Shown here: piece by piece, positions 1 through 12,101 of the stretch
Numbering within the stretch: the stretch's first letter is position 1
Layout of the letters: every line of letters begins with the position of its first letter
Program-made: the position numbers and the translations under genes
Notes under the pieces: model-generated
What the model saw: only the letters and a program-made list of their open reading frames with translations
Told to the model about the DNA's origin: nothing
Database searches by the model: none
Assembly (NCBI GenBank): GCA_013350285.1
Contig: JAAXWG010000001.1
Coordinates: forward strand, 292,238 to 356,237
Direction: 5' to 3'
Length of the DNA: 64,000 bases
Origin: Candidatus Altimarinota bacterium
GTDB taxonomy: Bacteria > Patescibacteriota > Gracilibacteria > BD1-5 > UBA6164

Positions 1-3000
1 GAGATCTGTTTTCTTTATCAAAAAGAAGAGAAGAGGCAAGATAATTTTCTTCTGTAATATCTCAATAAGAGGCTCATAAAAGAGTTGTATAAATACCATT
101 ATACTTATTTCCTTCTATTTTATCTTTATTCCAAAAATAAAAAGTTTCCAAAGATGATGCATTTTCTGAAAGAGGAACAATAATTATTTTATTTGTCTCT
201 TGCCAAAAATCACTTAATTCACTTTGAAGAGAAGAAGAAATATTTTTATAAGCTTGACTTGATTGAAGAGAAGAGAGTGATGAAAACTTAGATTTATAAA
301 GAGTACTTGATACTTCTTCAAAAAACTTAGTTCAAACACTTGTTAGAGTTCCATTATTTGTAAATCAAGGAATAACAAGAAGTTCTTTTAAAAAAGGTCA
401 TTGTCAAACAATTTCAAAAGTATTTCCGCTAATACTTGGAGAGACAGAGGCTTTAAAATAAGCCCTTCAAGGAATATCTGTTCAATAAATTTTAAAATCT
501 GCTTTCCCTTTTTTAACTCATTTATTTAAATCATCAAAACGAATAATATCCTTATATTTATCAAGAAGCTCTATTTTTATTTGACTTGTATTATCAGTAA
601 AAACAGTATTTCCATATCTGTCTTTCAAAGTTATACTTGCAAGAGAAAATTCATCTTTTGAAGCCTCCATCTTATTTTTTGAAAGTGATATATCTATCTT
701 AACTGGCTTTTCTGGAAGAATATCAATATATTTTTTCACTATAAGTTTAACTCATTCTACTTGAAACTCTAGTTTTACATTTTGCCCTGCAAGATTTTTT
801 GTTTTAAAATAAACAACTGCTTCTCCATTTTTTATCTCAGTATAAGCATTATCAAGTGTCCCATACATTGGATCAACGACAATATATGCACGAGAATTAA
901 GTCAAGAAAGCTTATTTCAGCTTGAATCTCTTGCTATTATTTTATAAGCATATTTTTCTCATCATACCTTTACTTCTGATTGAAGAGGCTGAATATCAAG
1001 TTTTATTTCTTTTAAAACCTCTATATTAATATTTTGAGAAAAAAGACTTTTCTTTGTATTATCTTTTACATTAAATTGAAGAGTGTTTGTTCCACTAGAA
1101 TTTTTTGACTTTAGTCTAAATGCTCTATATCACTCTACTGTTTGAAATTCTAATTTCTCTTTTTCATTTTCATTAAAAACAAGTGAATTTCAATTTATTG
1201 TAGCCTCTATAGAATATAATTCTCAAATTGTCGGATTATCAAATGCATCTAAAAGAGTAATCGCATTCGTAGAAATTACTCCTCCCTGTTCAAGAATACT
1301 TGTTCAAAGAGTAAATTGAGCTTTAACAGCTTGTGAAGGAAGAATAGAAAAATTCTTTTTAAAGGTGTTATGAAAACTATCTGTTATTTTTATAGTATAA
1401 TCATTTGCTTCCGAAAGGGTAAAAAGTCATTTAAAAGCATCTATTTGTCATTTTTCAATAATGATTTTATTTCATACCAAAGTATCATTATCTTTAAAAA
1501 GCTCAATACTAATTGGATATGATATTTGTAAATTATTTCCCTCCTTTGAATAATTAAAAAGAGAAAATACCATTTTTTCAGAAGCAAGAGAATTATTTTG
1601 TAGAGCTGTTGAATTATCATTTATACTTGTTTTATTTCCATCTACAAGATAAATATTTGTATTTCCTGATGCTATAATTGAATTTTTTCAAGAAGAAACA
1701 TTATAAAAAGAATCCTGTTTTTCTAATGTATAAGTATTCACAAAAAGCCTATCCCCTCGTATCTCTACTTTTATTTTTTCTGATTCCAAAAAAACTTCAC
1801 TTTTTCAATCTTTGTCTTTTATATCAACAAATGCTTGAAAATATAAATCAGCATCTTTTCCTTTTGTACTAAAAAGCATATCTGCCTCTCAAGAATCTGA
1901 TTTTATAGTAAGATTTTTAAAATTTATATATTTTGAAACCTCTTTTCTTGTCTGTGGAGTTTCGTTTTCACTTTCATATACTATCTTACTATTAGTTTCG
2001 GAAAATTCTTCTTTGGAACTCTCTGGAACAATAATTTGTTGAAGTTGAAATTTAACTTGGGTAGAATTATCAAAAGTTGCTTGTTTTCAATTTTTATCTT
2101 TTATGCTCGCCCTTAATGTTCATGATTTATTATAGTAATAACGATTACTATCACTTTCCAAATTAAGACTTCCTGCCTTTAATCTTGTTTCAATACAATC
2201 ATTTACTGCATTTTTATTTATATCTCCATCACATTCATCAAGTTCTTCTATCTCCTCTTCTGAAAGAAGGTTTTCTCAACATTCTCAGTCTGATATTGAT
2301 ATTTTTGGAGGAAGCATATCTTTTAACCGACAAATAACAGCAGGTACCCATTCCCAAATAGGAACTCCATCTGGAGGAGAACATTTAAATGAATCCTCTT
2401 CATCATTATCATTATCAGATGTTGTAATATTATAAGATAAAAGGCTTGTATTAAGTATTGTATTATTTGCGATGACTTGAGAGTAAGGATTTGTAATTTT
2501 TTCCTCTGGATCAAGTTTGATATACATGTTTTGAGAGTCTCATGGAGCTCATAGATATGCTATTTCATAAGATTTTTTATTTTTAGGAAGATGAAAATTA
2601 AAATCATTTCATCAAAATTCATCACTTAAATAATTTTCAAATATAAATTTATATTTTGCACTAGATGAATTTAGATTTTTCCAATAAAGAGAAAATGCAA
2701 GGCTATCAATATAATTTGAGCTTTTGGTATCTCCTTCTTTTGTATATTTAGAATCTTTTTCTGCCTCCAAATAATCATATATATCAATTTGTGTAGTATC
2801 AAAATTTCAAGATTTTAGAAGGGTATAAATTTCTTTATTTTGTCAAGAAAGTTTGTTTGGATCTGTATTTTTTATAATAGTGTTATAACGAGAAGAAAAG
2901 CTATCTAATTCTTTTTTTAAATTATCTTTATAGGTTTCTATATCATCTTTTCAATCAAAAGAAAAAATCTGAGGATAATTTATTTTTTGATATGATCCAT

Positions 3001-5041
3001 CTGGTGCAATATAATCTATATATCTTACCTTGTCTATAGGAAGAGAGGGGGTAATCATAGAGTTTATCTGTGTTCAAAGTTCTTCTGCCGTTGGAGATTT
3101 ATGAACAATAGGAGAAGAAATACTTTTATATTTATAATCAACTATTTTTGTCAATCAAAGACAAGTTTCATCAACATTTTCTTCTGTTTTTATTATTTTT
3201 CCATCAAGCCAAAGATTATGTCTCGTACAAAGAGGAAGAGATAAATGAGAAAATTTTTTATATAAATCATCAAATTTTTCTGTATAATTATATGTTATAT
3301 TATTTGTTGCACAATTCCAGTTTACCGCTTTTCAAATATTAGGAATCCTATAAGTTGTTTGACAAGATCAAAAAATAAAAGATTCTCTTCTTTCTCAAAG
3401 AAGAAAATTATTCTCATAACATTGTAAAGGAGAAGGTGTGTTTGATACATCTGTAATTTGTTGTGATCAAGCAATATCTAAAAGTGGTGTAAGAGAAAGT
3501 TTATTATTTCTTGAACTAATAAAAAATTTTCCTTCAGAAAAACCATTTGTATTTAGATTTAAAGGACTGTTTCATCACCAATATCAACTTGTATCTACTT
3601 TTCCATCGCTATTCCTATCATTTGAACAAAGTGTCAAATCAGCCTGTGCATTATCAATATTATAAGCTCTATTTGCTTCTACAAGAGTTCAAGAATTTGC
3701 AATAGAACCTCTATATATACTACAATCTGAGGCTTTTGTAATTTTTTCTGCCTCCTTTCAATAAAGAAAATTAACATAAATTCATCCGCAATTTCAAAGC
3801 AATGAAGTCGGTAAAACATCATTACTTTCAATACGAGTTGGTATTGCTATCTTTCTTGAATTATTATTTGTAATAAGACTATCTATATAATCCTCTACCC
3901 TTGTATTTGCATCTTTTACTACTTGAGCACTCACCAAATCAAGAACTGTAACAAGAAAAGGAATCAAATCAGCATTTACTTGTGATCCTGTTCAATTATA
4001 TCTTCCTGCATTGTGAACAAAAGTTCTAAAATCTGATATTGTCCCTTCATTAAATATTTCAAGGAAATTTTTTGTTGTTGCATCACTTACATAACGACTT
4101 AATATATCAGAACTATTTGTAAGATCTGGTGTACTAGAACTAGTAACATCTCATCAAAGTTTTTTAATAAGACTAGTCACTTCTTCATCATTTCATGTAA
4201 TAATATATTCTTTAAGCTTTTCAGCAAGCTCTTTTGAATATCTTTTATAAACAATATCCTCTAAATTATCATTGTAAGCAAGATATCCCTGATATTTTGA
4301 AACATCTATTGCCTGATTTTCTCTTATTTGATCATAATAAAAAACATAGGGTTTATAATCCTTGGGAATTTCATCATCTTTATTTCCATTAATAACTCAA
4401 AGAGAAGAGGAAAAATTTCCTTTTCCAGTATAAAAATCATGATTTTTATCAAAATAATCATTTATTGCCTGTATATCATTTCATTTATTTCCCGTATTTG
4501 GAGAAATAAAACCATGCCATATATCTGCTTTCATTTCGCTTGATAGAGTTGCATCTTTTTCATAAACACTTGTTTCATTGTTATAGATATATCCCTTATC
4601 TTCAAAATCTGTAAAAGGGAATATTGTCTTTGAAAACTTTCCATTATCAAAAGCTATAGGAAGAGGAATATTTCAAACAAAAACACTTCAAACAAGCCTT
4701 GACTCAAAATTAACATTTTCTAAACTTTTATATCATTCAAAATAAAGGGATTCATTTAAAGATGCTATTTTAAAAGCAGAAGCATCACTTGGAATAGGAA
4801 GAATAACTACTCTCGTATTTTCTAGCACTCCTTCTATATCTTGGGCATATCTTTCTATTTTTGATTTTACTCTTCAATATATATCTTCTTCTACCAAAAT
4901 AGAAACAATATCATAATATTTTAAATCTCATGCAAAAGCTCTAAAAAAGAATTCAAAAAAAGGAAGTCTAAAGCTTATAGAAAAAAGTAAGAAAAAGATT
5001 AAAAATCAAGATATTATTTTTTGCCAAGAGGTGTGTTTCAT
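1..5041 (-). CDS. Giant membrane-anchored surface protein with Big-like repeats (3' end outside window)
   Basis: One open frame runs from an ATG at 5041 off the left edge of the window, giving at least 1,680 residues under code 25; I found no in-frame TAA or TAG in the parts I read. Residues about 10-30 form a hydrophobic signal-anchor, so most of the chain is probably outside the membrane. The middle is rich in Asp, Asn, Ser and Cys, and holds a DRNSDGKVDT stretch resembling a calcium-binding EF-hand or dockerin loop, plus an acidic DNDNDEED run. The visible C-terminal half shows repeated beta-type segments such as ITLKDRYGNTVF and VDIKDKDGKS, which resemble invasin/Big-type immunoglobulin-like domains. 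It begins 118 bp downstream of dnaE on the same strand. An adhesin or host-contact role is inferred from this architecture; no exact family is recognised. Confidence 0.8.
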
Positions 5042-5077
5042 ATTTTTTGTTTTTAGCCTGAACAATATATTTAAAAT

Positions 5078-5105
5078 AAGTTTTTAACATAATAGTGAAA
5101 AACTT
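5078..5105 (-). terminator. Weak hairpin after dnaE
   Basis: AAGTTTTT and AAAAACTT form an 8-bp stem around a 12-nt loop between the dnaE stop and the start of the giant protein gene. On the minus strand it is followed by only a short T-rich stretch (ATTTTAAAT), so termination there may be partial. Confidence 0.35.
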
Positions 5106-5159
5106 TTTTTTTTCAAAAAATTTGTTTACTTTTCTTGAACAAGAAGGGATTTCTAAAGA

Positions 5160-8100
5160 TTATTCAATATTCCATCTGTCTATAATCCATTTTTTTAGAT
5201 TATTGAGGGAAGAAATTGATGTTTTTGTATCAATTTCTTGTCATTTAAAGTTTATATAAATTTTTATTTGTCATTCTTTTTCAGAATACAAAAATTCTTT
5301 TAAGTCAAGTAAATCTTTTTTGCTTGAAGAAAGAGGAATATTAATGGTAAAACTTTCTTCTTCTTGCAAAAGAATTACTTCTTCATTTTGCTCCATTCAA
5401 GACATTATTTTTTGTCATTTGTCTATATTGTCCATAATTATTTTTTCTCATTCCTGAGCCAAATCTACTTTTTCACTAAAAAGTTTACGAGCAGAGTTAT
5501 CATATAAATTTGTTTCTTTTGCCTGTTCTCTTATTTGACTTAAAGTCATAATTTTCATCTTTTTTATCTGAATTGTTTTTTTCTCATATTGTATATCTAT
5601 ACTCGCAAATCCTTCTAGCATAATAATATTTCCAAGTTTTATTTGATGAAAAAATTCATTATATTCTTTTTCATACAAAACTCCTTCAAAATCAAACTCA
5701 AAGGATTCACATAGTATAAATGCCATATTTTTCCCAGTTTTTGTAATTATTTTCCTTATATCAACAACAACTCAAATAAAAATAGAAAATCATTTTAAAG
5801 AATCATCAAAATTTTTCTTTTCTTTTTCATTTTTTATTTTAAATTCAAGTTCCTTAATTTTATCAAAAGAAAATTTAAACATTTTATTATAATTTGATCT
5901 TTTTTCTATATATCTCTTTAATCCATCAAGAGGATGACCAGAAACCATAAAACCAAGTACTTCTTTTTCTCAAAAAAGCTTCTCTTCATAAGTCATCGTT
6001 TTTGTATTTTTAAACATCAATATATCTTTATATGATTCATCCATATCAAAAAGACCGATTTGCAAAACTTCTTTTTTATTTTCACTTGCTCGCATAAATC
6101 GTATGATTTCATCAATATTTGAAAGTAAAATTCACCTATCTCAAAGTTCATCAAGACTTCATGACTTTATAAGAGCCTCTAAAGATTTTTTATTTATTAC
6201 CTCTTTTCATGTAAGCAAAATAAATTCTTCAATATTTGAAAAAGTTTTTCATTCTAAATTATTTCTTACACTTATAATTTTTTCAATAGGGGTATCTCAT
6301 AATCACTTTATTGCCTTTAATCAAAATCTTATATTTTTATCATCTATATAAGTAAAATGCTTTAAAGATTCTTGAACAGAAGGAGGAAGTATATTAATAT
6401 TTTTTGATTTTACTTCTTGAACCTCCAAAGCAATCCTATCCGTATTTTCTTCATCACTTACCATAAGGCTCGTCAAAAATTCTGTTTGATAATAAGCCTT
6501 TAAGTAAGCCGTTTCATAAGCAATAAAAGCATAACAGGCAGCATGAGATTTATTAAAAGAGTAATCTGAAGCTGGTGTAATCATTTTTTCGTAAATCATT
6601 TCTGATGTTTCCGGTTTATAGCCTCTATATTCTTCTGCTTTTTTAATAAACTCTATTTTTATTTTTTTTATAACATCTTTTTTCTTTTTTCCTACTCATC
6701 TACGAAGCATATCCGCCTCAGCAAGTGAAAATCAAGCCATTGCTTGTACAAGTCTCATAAGTTGTTCTTGATAGACAGCAATTCCATAAGTAATGTCCAT
6801 AAATGGACTTAAGTCCTCATGAAGCTTTCTTTTTTCATCTTCTACAGTAGCCTCTCCATATTTTTTTCTCAAAATTTCCTCTAATTCTTCATACATATAA
6901 TGTATTTTTTCTTTCCCATATTTTCTATCAATATAATTTTGAATAAACTGCATTGGTCAAGGTCTATATAGTGATACCATAGCAATAATATCATTTATAT
7001 CCGTTGGTTTTAGTATTTTTAACCAGCTCCTCATTCCAGAAGACTCAAATTGAAATACTCAAGTAGTATCACCCTGTGCAAATACTTGAAATACATTTGA
7101 ATCATCAAGGGGAATTTTTAATATATCAAATTCTACTTCTTTTACTCTTTTTATTATTTTCAATGCTCTTTTTACGATAGTAAGATTTCTCAGTCCGAGA
7201 AAATCCATTTTCAAAAGTCATAAATCCTCTAGAGGATAAGCTGAATACTGAGTAATAATCGTAGAATTATCTTTTGGAGGATACTGAAGTGCTGTAAAAT
7301 GAGTAAGTTTTTCTGGAGCAATAATAACTGCACAAGCATGTACTCAAATTTGTCTTACATTTCCTTCTATTTTAAGGGCTTCTGATATAATTTTTTTTAC
7401 TTTTTCATCCTTATCATACAAATTCTTAAATTCAGGAGAGCTTTCAAGTGCTCATTTAAGTTTTGTTCATGGTTTTTCTGGTATAAGCTTTGCTATCTCA
7501 TTCATTTCAGAAAAAGCAACTCACATAACCCTTCCAACATCTTTTACTGCGGCTCTTGCTGCAAATGTTCAAAAAGTACAAATTTGTACAACTCTATCTT
7601 CTCCATATTTTTTTCTACAATAATCAACAACTCTATCTCTCCCATCATCACTAAAATCTGTATCAATATCAGGCATTGAAATTCTTGCAGGATTCAAAAA
7701 CCTCTCAAAAAGTAAATCATACTGTAGGGGATCTAAATCAGTAATTCACGATAAATAAGCAAGTATTGATCATGCCGCTGATCATCTTCATGGTCCGACA
7801 GGAATTCAATTTGTTTTTGCCCAATTTATATAGTCTGATACTATAAGAAAATAAGCATCAAATCCCATTTTATGAACAACAAAAAGCTCATATTCTAATC
7901 TATCTATAATATCAATCGTATGAGCATCATATTTTTCTAAAAAACTTTTTTTCTTTTGAGTAAAATATTTTTTTGGTATAATTCTTAATTCATCTGGTTC
8001 TGTATCCTGAAGCTCTTTTTCAAGTCATTTTACATTTGTTTTTTTTACAAATTCAAAAATTTCATCTTCAGAAAATTTTATATCATAACGATAATACATT

Positions 8101-9056
8101 CAAGAAAAACAAAGATAACGGAGAAAAAATTCATCACTACTTATTTTTCTTATATCTTTTTCTTTTGAGATTTTTTCCTTAAATTCTTCATACATATTTT
8201 TTTCTTTTTCTCCAAGCTCAAAAACAGGCATAAGACTTTTTCCTGTATCTATTTTTATATCAATACTATCAAGAATTTTTAAAGTATTTTCAAGACTTTC
8301 AGGAATGTGTCAAAATATTTTTGCCATTTCTGAAGAAGATAAAAAAGAATAGTCTCAATTCATCAGAGTGTTTCTATCAGGATTTTCTACCTCATGACCT
8401 GTTCATAAACTCATAATAATATCTTGAGTCGTTTTGTCTTCCTTTTCTATATAATAACAATTATTCGTAGCAACAAGAGGAATATGATATTTTTTATGAA
8501 GTTCGATAATTCTTGAAGATACGAGATCTTGTTTAGGAATATCTTTGTGTTCCAAAATTTCAAGAAAATAATTTTCCACTCAAAATACACTTTGATACCA
8601 CTGTATTCTTTTACCTATGTCATCATCACTTTTTCCCATTAAAATAAAATATGCTATCTCTCAAGATATTGGTCAACTGAGACAAATAATATTATGAGAA
8701 AAGCTTTTTAGTGTTTCAAAATTTACTCTTGCTCATGATTGACTATAAATATTTGAATAAGTTATAAGCTCTATAATATTTTTATAACCATCATAATTTT
8801 TTGCCAATAATACAAGTTTATGAGAGAGTTTTGTATCAAAAGGAGATTCTACAAAAATTTCTGCTCATAGAATAGGCTTCACTCAAGAATCTTTTGCTGA
8901 TTTATAAAACTCATGGCATCCATAAATATTTCCTGTATCAGTAAGAGCAACTCATTTCATTTCAAATTCAAGAGCTTTTTTTACATAATCAGCAGGCTTT
9001 GGAAGTCATTCAAGTATAGAATAATGGCTATGATTATGAAGATGCACAAAATTCAT
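5160..9056 (-). CDS. dnaE: DNA polymerase III subunit alpha
   Basis: Replicative polymerase catalytic subunit, 1,298 residues, a usual length for bacterial DnaE. The N-terminus is a PHP domain ([11 protein letters not shown]). The polymerase active site carries [19 protein letters not shown] near residue 463, with the catalytic aspartates, followed by a [17 protein letters not shown] block. The C-terminal part, from about residue 1,110, contains an OB-fold-like segment ([13 protein letters not shown]). TGA is used as Gly throughout, for example in the MKGVALTD stretch. One departure: the usual TDHGN of active PHP domains reads TDTGN here, so a metal-ligand histidine is missing. The ATG at 9056 is preceded by a TTGGAT-N17-TAGAAT promoter. 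Proofreading would have to come from elsewhere, possibly a DnaQ-type exonuclease. Confidence 0.97.
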
Positions 9057-9096
9057 TTCTTGTAGTAATTTTAATTTTTAAAAATAGAATAATTGT

Positions 9097-9125
9097 ATTC
9101 TATAAAATTATTTCAAAATATCCAA
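9097..9125 (-). promoter_or_regulatory. Probable promoter of dnaE
   Basis: On the minus strand TTGGAT (9125-9120) is separated by 17 nt from TAGAAT (9102-9097), about 40 nt before the dnaE ATG. The arrangement matches the other promoters in the window. Confidence 0.5.
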
Positions 9126-9149
9126 TTTTTCTATTTTTTAAAATAGATA

Positions 9150-10730
9150 TTATTCATTTTCTATATAAGCACAACGAAATCAAAAACTAACTCATTCAGT
9201 ATTTTCATCATGATTAAGTTCTAATCAATACAATCATGTATCTTCTGCTCAACAAGGCATACATCATCCTCAACGAATAATAACATTATTTGAAACTCCT
9301 GCTGGATATCATACATTTCATATTCAGTGAGAGAGTCAATTTAAAGCTAAAAGAGGACCATGTAAACTTCTTGCTGACACAATATCAGAATCATTCCAAG
9401 CAACAGTGGAAGTAGAAGATCACAATGATAAATCTCAAAAATTATAATTACTTCCATCAACAGTATTTGCTTTATTTACATGCTCACTAACATTTCATCA
9501 TATATCCCGTAAAACTGAAGAATTTGACAAAACATACTTTCTTGTTTCATTACAAGAATCGTTTGACTTAAATCATACTGGTGCTGCCCACCTTCTTCAT
9601 GTATACTCAGGATCACTTGGATTACTTAAATCAATAGAACATCCATGACTAGAATCATTACTATTTCAATTTGTTATATATCAATCTAAAACCTCTCCCC
9701 CAGTCCAATTCTCTCATTCTAATTCAACATTTCTAGCCATTGCCATCCACTCGTTTTCTGTTACAAGATGATATCATTCCCCCATACTTTTACATGCTTC
9801 TATTGCTTCTCACTGGGTTATACTTGTTATTGGATACCCCCCTCTTCTAGAAGCAATATTTTTTCAAGAGAAATAATCGTAAACATTCCAATCTGTATCT
9901 ATGCTACTTAATCAAGAAACTCATGCTAAAACTAATGGATCTTTTTCATTATAAGACATTTCATAAGCTGATAAACAAAATCATTTTTGATTAAAATTAG
10001 AATCTCATGGAACTCAAACAAATCATTCTGGGCATCATTTAGGAGCTCAATATAATAATGGTTTTGATAAAGTATAAAGTTTATGATTAAGTATACTTCA
10101 AGAAAAGGAATATACTTTTTTTCATTTTATGTAAGCCTTAAATCATGTATTTGCATCAATAGTACCAAGATCTACTTCTCAACGAGACTTTATAGTCTCT
10201 ATCTCTTGAATAGGGGTGTTATTCATATCAGTTAAAATTCACAAACCTTTTCCATATACAATAGGGTATCTAGAAGAATAATCAACTTCAGCATAAGTTT
10301 TTGTAATAAAATTAATATCCGAAACACTATCAGCATTATTTTTTTCCTCCAAAAACACCATTAATTGAAAATTACTCCTATCTTTTGTAAGATAATAACT
10401 ATAATAAGTATCATCCTTTGAATCTTTTCATCATTTACTAAATTCTAACTCATCTAATACACTTTTTCAAGCATATCACTGCCGTGCTATTATTTCACCA
10501 TTTGCTTTTACTTCAACATTATCCTCTGGAAGAGGAAGACCATGCTTTGTACTATACATTTCTAGCCCATCTGACATAGCTTTTATATTACTTATTCTAT
10601 TAGTATCTCTTACTCACACAATATAATTACTATAAGAAACAAATCATATAGTACTAAGTATTGCTAATATTGATACTACTACTACAAGTTCAACAAGAGT
10701 AAAAGCCTTTTTATTTCTTTTATAAAACAT
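9150..10730 (-). CDS. Type IV pilin-like protein with C-terminal FGE/C-type-lectin-like domain
   Basis: 526 residues. The N-terminus is a classic prepilin leader and helix: a short basic stretch followed by AFTLVELVVVVSILAILS, where the peptidase would cut before the methylated residue preceding TLVE. A pilin-type globular region follows (to about residue 200). The C-terminal half resembles the formylglycine-generating-enzyme/sulfatase-modifying fold: GYHLVTENEWMAMARN, ENWTGG, GGNVSEHV, IIRGGCMPCG and a terminal SFGFRCAYIENE. The lysine- and cysteine-type catalytic features of true FGE cannot be judged, so a binding role (C-type-lectin-like tip) is as likely as an enzyme. This fold is also the usual target of diversity-generating retroelements, but no reverse transcriptase is in the window. 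It has its own promoter at 10769-10796, divergent from the 10873 gene. Confidence 0.85.
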
Positions 10731-10768
10731 ATTTTTTATAATTTTTTATAAAATAATATAGAAACTAT

Positions 10769-10796
10769 ATTCTATAAAAAAATCATTTATATGCAA
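10769..10796 (-). promoter_or_regulatory. Probable promoter of the pilin-FGE gene
   Basis: Minus strand TTGCAT (10796-10791), 16-nt spacer, TAGAAT (10774-10769), about 40 nt upstream of the ATG at 10730. It lies back to back with the plus-strand promoter at 10813-10841. Confidence 0.5.
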
Positions 10797-10812
10797 AAAA
10801 AATCATATTTTT

Positions 10813-10841
10813 TTGTTTTTTAAAAAATTATATGATAGAAT
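10813..10841 (+). promoter_or_regulatory. Probable promoter of the 10873 gene pair
   Basis: TTGTTT (10813-10818), 17-nt spacer, TAGAAT (10836-10841) within the extended form TATGATAGAAT. It sits 31 bp before the ATG at 10873, giving a short leader without a Shine-Dalgarno site. Confidence 0.55.
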
Positions 10842-10872
10842 TATTAAAAATATTTAGTAATTTTTAAATTTT

Positions 10873-11679
10873 ATGGTAAATATAGAACAAATAAATGGAG
10901 TTAAATATATAGAAATAATTGATACTGAGGCAACTCAGTTAAAAGAAAAATCTAAAAGATATATATCAAATAAAGAAGCTCTTTTAATTGCAGAAAAATA
11001 TGAAAAAATATTTGAAGGAATATGAAAAAAATATGATATTGATATTGCTGTTGATAAAAAAACATGACTTTATTATATTATTTTTTGAGAAAATGCTTTG
11101 GATATATGATTGAAAGTAACTGAGTTAGGTATATTTTTTCAAGTTTTATTTGAATGATTCTTATGAAAACCTATTATGGGAAAAAGAGAATTAGAAAAAT
11201 ATGATAGGTCTAAAATTTGAAATTTTATAAGTGAGATAAGTTGAGAAAAATTTTTAGATCCACTTTATAATAAACTCAATGATTGAAAAAAAACACAAAA
11301 ATCTAAAACTGAAATAATTATAGAAGAAAAAAATAAAAAACAAATAGAACAATATTTATTTAATCTTATTTTAAACCTAAACACTGAATTAATTCAGGAA
11401 GGTATTAATTTAAAATTTAAAATTAATACAGATTATTCAAAAAATGAAACTCCTTTATATTCAATAGTATGTTGAGATGAAAGTCTTTTTATATGAAATT
11501 TTGACAAAAATAAATTCAAAAAAATAATTGATATTATTGCCGAATGAATAATAGCAATTAAAAAAAAGAAAAAAATAGATGAAAGTAATACATTATTAGC
11601 AAAAGCTAAATTTTCCTTATCAGAAAAATATACTATTGTTGGTTTTATCCAAAAAGTAATATTAAATAATCGCCTTTAA
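10873..11679 (+). CDS. Hypothetical protein (268 aa)
   Basis: Not recognised. The frame begins at an ATG just downstream of a good promoter and ends with TAA at 11677-11679; about 13 TGA codons are read as Gly. The protein is lysine- and glutamate-rich with no signal peptide, so probably cytoplasmic. A short apolar stretch near residues 85-105 (IGLKVTELGIFFQVLFEGFL) might be amphipathic. The middle (about 130-165) is a charged helix-prone linker. It is followed 18 bp later by the 128-aa gene at 11698, and the two probably form a transcription unit divergent from the pilin-FGE gene. Confidence 0.75.
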
Positions 11680-11697
11680 TCTCTAATAAATAAAACT

Positions 11698-12084
11698 ATG
11701 ACTAACACTAATGAATTAAAACAAGAATTTCAAGAAAAACCTCAAGAAAAACACTATATTGAGGAAGGATTCCAAGAAGATTGATCTTATAAAGCTCAAA
11801 AAAGCGATTGAACAGAAACTCTTTTTTCTATAATTCCAGAATTAATAGGAAGAAAAGCTTTTGAAAATATTTGAAATAACCCCCTCCTAAGAAGTATTTT
11901 TTTATCAAAAATAAATGAAGATAATTTTTATCCAAAAATAAAATGATGAGATATTATAAACATAAATCAAGGGGATGGGATTTCTTTTGACCTTACAATT
12001 TGAAAAGAGTCATTTACTATAAATATATATAATAGAACAATAATCAAACATAGTTCTTACATTGAAGAAGAAGAAAAAAAATAA
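11698..12084 (+). CDS. Hypothetical protein (128 aa)
   Basis: Not recognised. Small soluble-looking protein with an acidic C-terminus (IEEEEKK). The start ATG follows the preceding stop by 18 bp. In-frame TGA codons are read as Gly, for example in KIKGGDIININQGDG. The C-terminal half alternates hydrophobic and polar residues (ISFDLTIGKESFTINIY), suggesting a small beta fold. It ends just before the convergent M14 peptidase gene, and its probable terminator overlaps the end of that gene. Confidence 0.7.
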
Positions 12085-12101
12085 AGTCTAAATTTTACAC
12101 T

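Noticed and set aside
9150..10730. A diversity-generating retroelement at this locus
   Set aside because: Only the target-like domain is present; no reverse transcriptase, accessory protein or template repeat was seen in the window, so I list it only as a hypothesis.
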